Below, piece after piece: positions 20,827 to 30,854 of a stretch of DNA of 64,000 nt; within the stretch, counting starts at the first letter, position 1; the number at the start of each line of letters is the position of its first letter. Source of the DNA: Chlorops oryzae (lineage: Eukaryota > Arthropoda > Insecta > Diptera > Chloropidae); NCBI GenBank assembly GCA_020466095.1, contig CM035807.1, forward strand, positions 62,900,650-62,964,649, given 5' to 3'. The translations under genes were made by a program, and so were the position numbers. Below the pieces are notes generated by a model that saw only the letters and a list, made by a program, of their open reading frames with translations, had not been told where the DNA came from and ran no database searches.

Positions 20827-21436
20827 TTTTGGATATATACAAAAGGTTTTTAATCATAAAATAAGACGATTTGTTCAGTTCTCGAAAAATTTACTTTATA
20901 TAATGCCAAAAAAAATGAATCTTATTTGTAAAAAAGTTTTCACAAATCCTTTTACAATATTTTTCTCAAAATATTTCGAATAAACGAAAGACAAATTAAG
21001 TATTCAATAAAAAAAATTTCGGAATGTATACAGGAAACTATTCGAATCAATTAAATTTGAATGCAGAACTCATGATAGCCATGGTCAAAGTTTAACCCTA
21101 ATAGAGCAGTACATTTGGCTGTTACATTCACGATCCAAAATAGTGGGATTCCAATTTTTCAAAATTTGCACACCTTATTAATTAATTAAGTAATTATTAA
21201 TGGAAAGTTAATTTGCATATTCAAACGCAAAGCAAACAAATGATGCACGTCGAAAAGCGAATGTCTGATATTGTCAAATTTTGACTTTCATTGGCTGCTT
21301 TGCATTCATTGCACACACTACAAGTTTCGTACATTGATAAATTCAATTTTACTTTTCTTGATATCAAGTGAATTTTTCTTGGCAAACATTTAAAATGCTT
21401 ATCTGCGAGAACCACTGTAAACCGATTTCTTTCAAG
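20827..21436. other. AT-rich stretch without a recognisable gene
   Basis: Only short frames are open; one minus-strand frame (21221-21451) has a Cys-containing stretch (CSVCNECK) but no family I can name. It could be part of the same Helitron-like debris, as it lies on the same strand. Confidence 0.3.
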
Positions 21437-21760
21437 CTTCACATAAACCATTTTAAGCCCCTCTTCAACGAAGCCTGAAATTGTAAATACAAACGGATGA
21501 CGCGAATCGCTGCTATGGTCATCTTTTGACTGCGCGGACCACTCAGGGCCGATTTCGTTAAAACTTCACATAAACCATCTAAAGCCCCTCCCCAACGAAG
21601 CCTAAAATTTTAAATTCAATCGGATGACGCGAATCGCTGCTATGGCCATATTTTGACTGCGCGGACCACTGAGGGCCGATGTCGTTCAAACTTCACACAA
21701 ACCATCTGCTGACCCTCCCCAACGAAGTCTGCAATTTTTAAGAAAATCGGATGAAGTTTT
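21437..21760. repeat. Tandem repeat, 127-bp unit, about 2.6 copies
   Basis: CTTCACATAAACCAT starts at 21437 and 21564, and CTTCACACAAACCAT at 21691: exactly 127 bp apart. Each unit contains CGGATGACGCGAATCGCTGCTATGG and TTTTGACTGCGCGGACCACT. The third copy stops near 21760 after CGGATGAAG. Confidence 0.85.
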
Positions 21761-22039
21761 TAGCCAGTTAGCGACTTTACACAAATGCTTTTGTCGTTTC
21801 ATTTTTATATGTATAGATTGTATTAATTAATTTTGTTGAAACACTTTTGGTACTACAGTGCTATTACCTGCCGAACAGGGGTGAAACCTAATTCGTCAGA
21901 GTCCGGGTGTGAGTGAAACTACCGAGGGAAACTTTTGCAGCACAAACGCAATAAGGGCATAATAATGTACCTTGAATAAAAGTTGTATATATAAAAGAAA
22001 TATTTATTTATATATGTATAAATATATATATATATATAT
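21761..22039. other. Spacer with TA-rich microsatellite
   Basis: The stretch contains GTGAAACCTAATTCGTCAGAGTCCG, whose origin I cannot tell, and a TATATA microsatellite (22010-22044). It sits immediately before the gag-like region of Gypsy copy G1. No 5' LTR for G1 is seen. Confidence 0.4.
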
Positions 22040-22118
22040 ATATTTATAAATTCCAAGATTTGGCAAAAAGGCATTTCAATACAGGATTAAAGGATCATTC
22101 CCTAAAACAATCATAAAC

Positions 22119-22889
22119 ATGACAGACCCAAGGTTGCTGGATTTCATGATTGCGGCGAAAAATTCTGAAAACAATTTGAAATCAGACAAATTAAACGTAA
22201 ACACTATAAATTCAGCATCACCAACTGAACTGATATGCTCATTCTGTCAACAGCAAGAACACACATGAGATGTATGTATAAAGAGAAGGAAAACACCCTA
22301 TTGCAAGCTGTTTGGACTGTATGGACACGAAGAAAGTCTTTGCTGCATGAAACATAAAGAGCACATAATGGAGGCGAGTAAGGTACCTAAGCCAGCTTGC
22401 ATACACTGCGGAAAAGTGGGACATATAGTCGAAAAATGTCGGACCAAGTTAAGCAGCCTATTCTGCGATAAATATAAAATTAAAGAACACAACACCAATA
22501 AGTTTTGCGGAAAACGGGCTATGCAGCAAAACGCACAACAGAGGCCAGCACAAAATATTCGGCGAGGGCCCAATAACCACAACCAAATACAGTGTCTCCT
22601 TTGTAAAGGATTCGGGCATACGGCCAGAAACTGCCCCCAACTGGAGCAGCAGAAAGCGGGAAACTCTCAACGGCCCAGTCTTTGCCAATTGCCTGCAATG
22701 CCAAATAAAACAAAGAGTCGGCAAGACCTGATCCGGGTCAAAATCAAGACCAAGCCGCAGGTCATCATAAGGAAAAAGAAACCACGATTTCGAAATATAA
22801 TAAACATACGCCAAAAGAGGTTCCCTTGGAAAGCCTTGGAAATAGAACTTCAACCACTAAGAGATGGGGAAAGTCCAGAAGAGAAATAA
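22119..22889 (+). pseudogene. Gypsy G1 gag relic with multiple CCHC knuckles
   Basis: Reading from ATG 22119 the sequence gives DPRLLDFMIAAKNSE, then CSFCQQQEHT, a stop at 22266-22268 and further knuckles: CKLFGLYGHEESLC, CIHCGKVGHIVEKC, CDKYKIKEHNTNKFC and CLLCKGFGHTARNC. Five Cys/His clusters in a row are unusual for Gypsy Gag, which commonly has one or two. The C-terminus is basic (VIIRKKKPRFR). Upstream (22050-22118) another frame reads AKRHFNTGLKDHSLKQS, so gag continues leftwards across a frameshift. Confidence 0.7.
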
Positions 22890-23149
22890 TGCGGAACGAA
22901 ATCCCAGCATTAAATATGGAAATGCATGTAGTGCCACGTAATAGCAGTTTGCCAGCAGATTGTATCCTGGAAAGAGACATGCTCAAGAACAAAACTTTCT
23001 TGGACACTATTAAAAAACAGTTGACCTTCAAAGAAAGAGGCAGCCTAGTGGCCAGAGTGCCATTAAAATGTGCGGCGAAAAGGCTTTTTATAGCAGAAAT
23101 AATAACAATCCCCCCAGAGTGGCGGGAATAGCAGGAATGGACACAGGAC
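22826..23149 (+). pseudogene. Gypsy G1 protease-linker segment, cut by the hAT insertion
   Basis: This frame (to stop 23129-23131) overlaps the end of gag and contains NSSLPADCILERDML, comparable to the end of a retroviral-type protease, then RVPLKCAAKRLFIAEI. The same segment starts copy G2 at 29245. The region resumes after the hAT insertion at 25446. Confidence 0.55.
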
Positions 23150-23484
23150 TAGAGTTGTAAAATTTAAGAAAAAATCGATTTTCGATTAATCGAAGACTTG
23201 CATAGTTATAAATCGATGTTGGATGATTAAATGAAGCAATAAATCGATTTAATCGATTTATTTTTCATTTTTTCCAAACCTATTTATAATGCCTATTTTT
23301 TGTTTTCTGAAGTTTATAAAATAACAGAGTAACAGTATTTTTAAAAATATTCCTTCGCGAATGGGGTAAAAGTCGAAAAATAACAGTTGCCGTTCAACGC
23401 AACTACAAAGGGGAATTGCCAAAGAATCGAAGAGCAAGATTGACTTATGTTTAAGCAGTCATTCAATAATTGAGGTCTTTTACA

Positions 23485-23775
23485 CTGTCGAAGTTGCAGC
23501 TCGGAGGAGGAAGAAGAACCAGCAAGCCACCTCATGTGTCACTGCCCGAGTCTGGCCAGGAGAAAATCCAGGCTGCTCGACTCCTTCTTCTCCTCCCTCA
23601 CCGAGCTAACATCTGTTCGAATAAAAGACATGGCTCGCTTCATAAACGAATCTAACTGGCTCCACCAAAGGTGTAACTAGGAAGGCATACCTTCCCTCGT
23701 GGTATCACAACGGGCCCATATACGGCCTAAGTGTGTCCCCTTAAAGGGGGCAGCCACCCTAACCTAACCTAATCT
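23485..23775 (+). pseudogene. 3' end of a non-LTR retrotransposon ORF2, captured in the hAT element
   Basis: The plus strand reads LLHCRSCSSEEEEEPASHLM, then CHCPSLARRKSRLLDSFF and INESNWLHQRCN before a stop near 23678. The C..C...H...C finger with HLxCxCPxLxRRR is typical of ORF2 C-termini of Jockey/LOA/R1-type elements. The following sequence ends in CCTAACCTAACCTAATCTAACG, a likely 3' tail. The element is strongly 5'-truncated. Confidence 0.65.
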
Positions 23776-24161
23776 AACGCTAGTCAATTAATGATATTCA
23801 ATTATAGTTCTGTTCACTTTTGGAGGTGCATTCAGAAGAATTGACCGTCAATTTCTGTATTTTTTCCATTTTTACATATCGTTTTGCTCATATTTTAAAC
23901 ATTTTCCAGAGTTTCCAAAAAAATTTTACATCGAAAGAAAAAATCGATTTTATTAAAAATCGAAAAAAACAAAATCGATTCTAAAAAAATCGATTTTTTC
24001 TTTCGATGTTAAATTTTTTTGGAAACTCTGGAAAATGTTTAAAATATGAGCAAAACGATATGTAAAAATGGAAAAAATACAGAAATTGACGGTCAGTTCT
24101 TCTGAATGCACCTCCAAAAGTGAACAGAACTATAATTGAATATCATTAATTGACTAGCGTT

Positions 24162-24452
24162 AGGTAAGGTTAGGTTAGGGTGGCTTCCCCCTTTAAGGGA
24201 ACACACTTAGGCCGCATGTGGGCCCGTTGTGATACCACGAGGGAAGGTATGCCTTCCTAGTTACACCTTTGGTGGAGCCAGTTAGATTCATTTATGAAGC
24301 GAGCCATGTCTTTTATTCGAACAGATGTTAGCTCAGTGAGAGAGGAGAAGAAGGAGTCGAGCAGCCTGGATTTTCTCCTGGCCAGACTCGGGCAGTGACA
24401 CATGAGGTGGCTTGCTGGTTCTTCTTCCTCCTCCGATCTGCAACTTCGACAG
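24162..24452 (-). pseudogene. Inverted duplicate of the captured non-LTR 3' end
   Basis: Mirror copy of 23485-23775 in the right arm of the palindrome (positions sum to 47937). It reads the same finger motif on the minus strand with few substitutions, for example one S replacing the first E of the EEEEE run. Confidence 0.7.
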
Positions 24453-24787
24453 TGTAAAAGACCTCAATTATTGAATGACTGCTTAAACATAAGTCAATCT
24501 TGCTCTTCGATTCTTTGGCAATTCCCCTTTGTAGTTGCGTTGAACGGCAACTGTTATTTTTCGACTTTTACCCCATTCGCGAAGGAATATTTTTAAAAAT
24601 ACTGTTACTCTGTTATTTTATAAACTTCAGAAAACAAAAAATAGGCATTATAAATAGGTTTGGAAAAAATGAAAAATAAATCGATTAAATCGACTTATTG
24701 CTTCATTTAATCATCCAACATCGATTTATAACTATGCAAGTCTTCGATTAATCGAAAATCGATTTTTTCTTAAATTTTACAACTCTA

Positions 24788-25342
24788 GTCTTGTGTCCAT
24801 TCCTGCTATTCCCGCCACTCTGGGGGGATTGTTATTATTTCTGCTATAAAAAGCCTTTTCGCCGCACATTTTAATGGCACTCTGGCCACTAGGCTGCCTC
24901 TTTCTTTGAAGGTCAACTGTTTTTTAATAGTGTCCAAGATAGTTTTGTTCCAGAGCATGTCTCTTTCCAGGATACAATCTGCTGGCAAACTGCTTTTACG
25001 TGGCACTACATGCATTTCCATATTTAATGCTGGGATTTCGTTCCGCATTATTTCTCTTCTGGACTTTCCCCATCTCTTAGTGGTTGAAGTTCTATTTCCA
25101 AGGCTATCCAAGGGAACCTCTTTTGGCGTATGTTAATTATATTTCGAAATCGTGGTTTCTTTTTCCTTATGATGACCTGCGGCTTGTTCTTGATTTTGAC
25201 CCGGATCAGGCCTTGCCGACTCTTTGTTTTATTTGGCATTGCAGTCAATTGGCAAAGACTGGGCCGTTGAGAGTTTCCCGCTTTCTGCTGCTCCAGTTGG
25301 GGGCAGTTTCTGGCCGTATGCCCGAATCCTTTTCAAAGGAGA
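24788..25342 (-). pseudogene. Inverted duplicate of G1 gag and protease-linker
   Basis: Mirror copy of 22595-23149. The minus-strand frame 25111-24806 repeats the protease-linker segment (MDSLGNRTSTTKRWGKSRRE), and 25248-25048 repeats the end of gag. It lies inside the hAT TIRs although its source lies outside them, which shows that the duplication post-dates the hAT insertion into gag. Confidence 0.85.
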
Positions 25343-25445
25343 TTTTATTAAAAATCGAAAAAAACATAATCGATTCTAAAAAAATCGATCGAAAGCCAAA
25401 AAAATCGATTAAATCGAAACTTTGAATGTTTTTTTTACAACCCTA

Positions 25446-26490
25446 CACAGGACTACTCACGGAGGATTTCGTCGTGCATAAAGAAAAAATTGCTACACAT
25501 GTATACCTAGGAGAGAGTCTGTCTAGACCAAAGAAGAGAATTGGATTCGTCACAGTTCTAAACGCATCGGAAAACATTGATGAATCAAAAGGACACACGG
25601 AGCTAAAATTCTCTCTATTAAAGGAGTATAGAACGACAAACACATTTAAAGTTAACTTAATTTAGAGTGATCAGACAGATGATTGGACAATTTTTTAAAT
25701 AAATTCCTTTAAATTGGAGGAAAATTTGAACGACGAGGAAAGACAGTCCATATTCGATAAATGCAGAGAATATGCGGATGTTTTCCACCTTAAGGAAGAC
25801 CAATTGAGTAACACCACCGTGCTCAGCCACGAAATACCCACAGACGTCGGGAAAGCACCAATAAATGTTCGACAATATCGCCTTCCGGAGGCTCACAAGG
25901 CGGAGATAAATAAACAGGTGGTAGAGCTGTTACACCAAGGAATAATTGCCATTAGCCAATCACCTTGGAACGCACTTACCATTCTTGTACCTAAAAAGGC
26001 ATGTGCGGACGCTAAAAAGAAATGGCGACTAGTGGTTTATTTCCGGCAACTGAATGACGTAACCATCAAGCAGGTATTTCTTATATCCCGCATTGATGAG
26101 ATTCTCCAACTTTCTCCAACAAAGATTCGACCACTTCGGTTGCAGCCGGTTTTTCACAACGCTAGACCTGGCAAGCGCATACCATCAAGTGCTGGTGGAT
26201 GAGTAGGGCAGAGAGAAGACACCATTCAGCACTGGAATAGGACATTAAGAAATTGTAAGACGGCCATTCGGACTGTGCAGAGCCCCGGCAATAATTGAAC
26301 GAATTATGAATAATGTTCTGACCGGTCTGCGAGGCGTCGATTGTTTTGTTTATTTGGATGACATAGTCAATTACGGCAGTAACTTTGAGCAACACGAAAT
26401 ACGGCTACGTAAGGCACTACACGCTTTTAGAAGCAGTCAATTGAAAAAAAAAACCAAAAAATGCCAATTCTTAAGGAAGGAAGTGATAAA
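25446..26490 (+). pseudogene. Gypsy G1 pol relic (linker and partial RT)
   Basis: After the hAT element, 25446-25665 continues the linker (KIATHVYLGESLSRPKKRIG). 25714-26202 then gives RT: VFHLKEDQL, INVRQYRLPEAHKAEINKQV, SPWNALTILVPKKA and WRLVVYFRQLND. Frameshifts follow near 26110-26210. VDCFVYLDDIV at about 26337-26370 carries the RT catalytic YxDD. Sequence similarity ends at KKCQFLRKEV (26490), where 3' noncoding DNA begins, so RNase H and integrase were deleted. Confidence 0.8.
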
Positions 26491-28342
26491 AAAGTTTTTT
26501 GTATTTAAAGCTCGAAAATCCATACCTAAGCAGAAACTAGAAACATGAATTTGGAATTTAAACAAAATTTTTTTTGCCAGTATCATTTTGCCGCGACCGA
26601 TTAAAAAGTACAGTCCGATTTTGAAAAAAAAATCCCAATCAATTTAATACGCACGAACGCACAAACTCATTTTTTCATTTCATTTACAGCGGACAAAGCT
26701 CTCACAAACGTTATACACATAAAAACAAACAAACTTAATAGACACCGAGACCGACAAACACTCTGAGGGCCACACTAACTTATACGATTTTTTTTTACTA
26801 TTTTCCAAGAGCAGATTTTAAACAATCAGCGCGATCTTAAGCAACAAATGATCTTCCAACTTTTCTCAAAAATGAAAGAAGGGGAATAGCGTTGCAAGGG
26901 CGATGTAAAGGGTAAGATTCAAAAGAAAAATTCAAAAATCAATCATATATTATAATTATTAATATAGTATAATTAAATCATAAATTTCTGAACTTATGTG
27001 GCGCGATTTAGAAACCAAAGCAATTGCACGCAGAACTGCGCATACCGTTCGTGATATTTAAGTAAACTTGCAAGTGTCGTAATCGCACTAAAAATATACA
27101 TCATAGATACATACATACATACATGGTTCATTCACAAAACCTTTTTTTGCCAGTTTGAAAATAAATACCAAAAGGTTCATTAAAAAAGAATCATAAAATT
27201 GTCAGCATTTTCATCAATTCAAGCTTATCAAAACGAAAAAAAGGCCAATAAGTATTGATGCATCATTTTCACATATGTCTGATTCAAAAAGAATAGTTCT
27301 CCCATTAAGAGGGGGAAGTGGTTAATTCAAATAACCAAAGACAGCTTAAAAAGCATAAAATCACATTGATTTTTGAACAACCTAAAAGAGATGATCCGAG
27401 ATGTAATTTTCCTAAGGCACATGCTATATCTGCAGATCCTAAAGCACGGAAGATGGCATTGATTCAAAGAAGCATGTGGATACATATCTACATGCATCCA
27501 CATGATTCAAAGTATATTAAAAAAAAATCTGAAATTATTTAAACTTCTAAACTGATATTGAGCTTTGGAATTTAAAGCACACGAGTGCCATACATTTGCA
27601 TAAACTTAAATCAATGCCGCGCTTTAAATTTTCAAGCCATGTATGTTACTAACCTATGTTAAAATTCAAAATCATTTTGATTTAAAAGTTTTGAAAACCC
27701 AAATATTATATGAGAAGAATTTTTAAAAACGGAAAAGTAAAAAAAAAGGAACAAAAAGAGAACTAAAATCATTTTCACTCTAAAAAATTTCTACCCATAT
27801 AATAAGTAATTGATTGTTCTTCAGCCGAATTCTTAAAAAAAAATGTTTAGGGTTTTTAATGAAGTACTAAGATTTTAAGAAGCAAAATATTTATATAGAA
27901 GACATAAATTTAAGTATTTTCATGAACAATTGCTATCCGATTCAAAAATACTGATGCATTAAAAATTTTAAGAATTCCAGAAAATATGTATAATAAGAAC
28001 AGAGTTTTATAGTATACATATCAGAATATTGTCAAAATCGAAATGTTTAAAACCCAAATTGAGAAAATATAAAATAGTTTTAAGGTAGAAACAAGTAAAT
28101 TTTCAGCAAAACACTGAGATCCCACACCGAAACAGCAGCAATCAAGACAAAACGCATCAAAGAAGCAGCGATATAAATTTCCATCACGCACAGGCACAAC
28201 TATCAAGAAGATCGGGAGGATTAGAAATCATCACACCCACCCAAGCAACCAAGCTAGCAGAGCATTGTCAGGTTTCAACCTGGTAGCCGCAACGATTTTA
28301 TAAATAGTCACGATGATCGTGACTTGCCGAGGAGGGGAGCGA
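26491..28342 (+). other. Long 3' noncoding region of G1, ending in a polypurine tract
   Basis: It aligns in order with 40040-43864 in G2: the CTACCTAAGCAGAAACT block (26524 / 40071), the ACACTCTGAGGGCCACAC-like block (26758 / 40303), GAGCTTTGGAATTTAAAGCACACGAGTG (27559 / 42473) and CCGAAACAGCAGCAATCAAGACAAAA (28115 / 43038). Only short frames are open, and none is conserved between copies by eye. It ends GAGGAGGGGAGCGA before the LTR. ACATACATACAT microsatellite at 27110-27123. Confidence 0.6.
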
Positions 28343-29232
28343 TGTTGTGAGTTGACAAGCGTCACGTCACACTCTAACGTCACGCTAACAGCTCTAAGCG
28401 GGAAAAGTGCCAAAACATATAAAAACAATTAAAACCCAGCAGAGGAGTTCGACGACACAACACCAAGAATGAAAGATGACACTCTTTTAGAAACAACAAC
28501 AACAGCTTATGACCAGAGGTATAAGGTAGAACGGCAAAGCAACAACCACACGCTTTTTCAGTCAAGAGCTTATGCAACGATCGGAATCTTGCAAATGCAG
28601 CTAAGCAACAACAGCCACAGGTGCTTATGCAATTAACGCTACGTATGCAAGAAGCGAGCAAGCGAGTCATCAAATCACAAGCAACTGCATAAGCTGTGCA
28701 GAAGAGCTTCAGCGCCTTCAACCGCTGACCTACATAACAATGAAAGCCGATATGGAAACACAGCAATAAAGCTTTTGGCGTACCTCTCAACAACAACAAC
28801 AGGCGATCAAGTAGGACATGAAACGCAGTAGCAAGAGACTAGCCGCTGGTAAAATAAAAACAACACCAACAAGTGCAGAGAAGGCACACCGGCAGGGGAA
28901 GATCGAAAACTAGCTGAGCCAGAATCAATATCCAATATTGCTAGATCAGCAATATTGATCTATTTAAGCGAAGCTTCGATCAATGGAAGAGGACTTGCAG
29001 TTTGGAATCGAAAATCTTATCAGATCTCAACTTTGGCGCACCTACTTACGATCCAGGACGACAAAATGCGGATCTCAGTGCTAGCTAGGGATAAGGGCAG
29101 TTAAGTATTTAAGTCAGAATCGGATTGCTATATTTAAAAGAAAAAGGAATAAAATAAAGTATCATTGAAATTCAAATCGCTGGCGTTCTTATTTGTGGTA
29201 TTCGCTTAGAAGTCCATCCCCAGCGTGCAACA
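28343..29232 (+). repeat. LTR B (about 890 bp), 3' LTR of G1
   Basis: It starts TGTTGTGAGTTG after the polypurine tract and ends ...CAGCGTGCAACA. Like LTR A it has CAA repeats in U3 (28494-28506, 28789-28801), a TATTTAAG promoter-like box at 28961-28968 followed by ATGGAAGAGGACTT, and AATAAA near 29147. Pol sequence of G2 begins immediately after it. Confidence 0.75.
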
Positions 29233-29510
29233 CCCTCCAGAGCAGGGGGAATAGCATGAATATACACAGGACTACTCACTGAGGAATGAGTCGTGCATAA
29301 AACAAAAATTGCAGCCTAGGTATACCTAGGAAAAAACTGTCTCAGCCAATAAATGGAATTGGATTCGTGACAGTACAGAACGCTTCGGAAAAAAGTACAA
29401 AAATAAAAGGAGGCACGGGCATAAAATACTCCCTTTTGAAGGCGTAAAGAAAAGCAAATACGTCAGAAGATAACGTAGGTGGGAGTGAACAGATAGATGT
29501 GAGAACAAAA

Positions 29511-30320
29511 CTGTTAATTAGTTCTGTTAAAGAGTTTCCTGTGTATTCTTGGAAGAAGGATACACCTGAATCCCTTTTTTCATGTAAAAATAAAAACAAG
29601 GACAAACAATAAATTCATTCAAATTCTTTTATTAAATTATAGTCCTCTTGTTTATTTTACATGGATTATTCCTAAGCTAAACTCCTTCTTACACTCGAAA
29701 TACTTCCTAGTATACTAACTTACATTTAAAGTCCACGTTCTAGTCGCTGCTGCCGCTTGATGAGTACAGCCGATTCGAATTGAGACTTTGAAAACTAAAA
29801 TGCAAGTCCTCGTCCAGATATTGATCACTTGGTTTTATAGGTGGAAAGTGTTAAGCATTCACTTTCTTGTTGGGATGTCGCAATCTGGAATACCGTTGTT
29901 GTGTTGCAATACTATTTCGAAATTCAGATTTCGCAACCTCTTGTTGTTGTTGACCCTTTTTGATGCTTGAATTCAATATCTACGAGTTTGCCGAAACTGC
30001 AACCCTTGCTGTTTTCTTGCTCGTCATTCTCGCTGCCCGTCGTTCTCGCCTGTCGTCGTTCTCACTCTTTGTTGTTCACGCTGTTCGTCTCTTTGGCTGT
30101 CGTTTACTTATTTATGCCAACGATCATATTACCTTGCGGCTGTTGGCTTCGCCGTTTAGTTTGTTTGTTGTTGTTGTTCTGGCCTTAAAAGTGAGCTTGC
30201 AGTTTTCAGCTTTCACTTGAAGGTCTTTGGCTGTTTCAATCACAGCTAATTATGTTTTGGTTCTGACGGTCGATCAGAGGCGATACAGAGGGGTTGTGAG
30301 TAGAGACGGCTCACAACAGT
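29511..30320 (-). repeat. Solo LTR candidate inside G2
   Basis: Family G sequence is interrupted between about 29500 and 30325 compared with G1. Read on the minus strand the insert starts TGTTGTGAGCCGTC and ends AACTAATTAACA, contains an AATAAA-rich stretch (AATAAAAGAATTTGAATGAATTTATTG) near its 3' end and A/G-rich U3-like DNA. No TSD is clear. The minus-strand start TGTTGTGAGC is shared with the LTR at 9890-10494, but the rest differs. Confidence 0.45.
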
Positions 30321-30329
30321 TCCTTAAAA

Positions 30330-30852
30330 TTCAAAGAAAATTTGAACGAAGACGAGATACAGTCTACAGTCGATATATGCAACGACTATATGGATGCTTT
30401 CCACCTTAAAGGTGACGAATCGAGTAACGCCACCGTGCTCTACCACGAAATATCCACAGAGGTCGGGAAAGCACAAATAAATACACGAAAATATCGCCTT
30501 CTGGACGCCCACTAGGCGGAGATAAATAAAGAGGTAGAGGGATGTTAAATCAACGCGTAATTGCCCAAAGAAAATCACCTTGGAACGCACCAATAATAAT
30601 AGTTACGAAAAAGGCAAGTCCGGACGGGAAAAATAAATTGCAATTGGTGGTAGCTTTCTGGCAACTGAATGAAGTAACCGTGAAACAGGTTTTGCCGAAA
30701 CCACGCATTGTACAGATTTTTGACAAACTCGGTTGCAGCCGGTATTGCACATTGCTTGACCTGGCAAGCGGATACCATCAAGGGCTTGCGGATGAGAATT
30801 ACAGAGAGAAAATACCATTCAGCACTGGAGAAGGATATTACGAATTTGTACT
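30330..30852 (+). pseudogene. Gypsy G2 RT relic, first part
   Basis: Degenerate matches to G1 RT: AQRKSPWNAPIIIVTKKASP, NKLQLVVAFWQLNEVTVKQV, LDLASGYHQ (RT motif A; the catalytic Asp is kept in LLDLASGYH) and KIPFSTGEGYYEFV. The frame is open from 30542 to 30852, where the TIR element interrupts it just before the MPFG motif, which resumes at 32870. Confidence 0.8.
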
Positions 30853-30854
30853 AA

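Larger units (their letters stand above)
22595..25342. repeat. Long palindrome, arms of about 1358 bp, crossing the hAT left end
   Basis: 22595-23952 reappears inverted at 23985-25342 with a 32-bp loop. Paired positions add to 47937 over the whole length (for example 22611 with 25326, 23130 with 24807, 23928 with 24009), so there is no net indel. The left arm contains 555 bp of G1 gag, the target duplication and the left 0.8 kb of the hAT element; the right arm, inside the hAT element, contains all of these inverted. The loop sequence TTTTATTAAAAATCGAAAAAAAC recurs directly after the right arm (25343). Confidence 0.9.
23150..25445. mobile_element. hAT-like DNA element inserted in G1
   Basis: Its ends are TAGAGTTGTAAAA (23150) and TTTTACAACCCTA (ending 25445), imperfect TIRs. 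Both flanks carry the 8-bp duplication CACAGGAC (23142-23149 and 25446-25453), the size expected for hAT. Subterminal AATCGATT-type words are dense at both ends. No transposase is present: the interior is a captured non-LTR 3' end and an inverted duplication that includes flanking gag sequence. Confidence 0.85.
22040..29232 (+). mobile_element. Gypsy-type retrotransposon copy G1 (decayed, 5' LTR missing)
   Basis: The order is gag with multiple CCHC knuckles, protease-linker, partial RT, a long 3' noncoding region and a 3' LTR (LTR B). Interruptions are an hAT-like insertion (23150-25445) and a deletion joining RT near 26490 directly to 3' noncoding DNA, which removes RNase H and integrase. 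Its pol and noncoding parts align with copy G2 (29233-43921). Confidence 0.75.
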
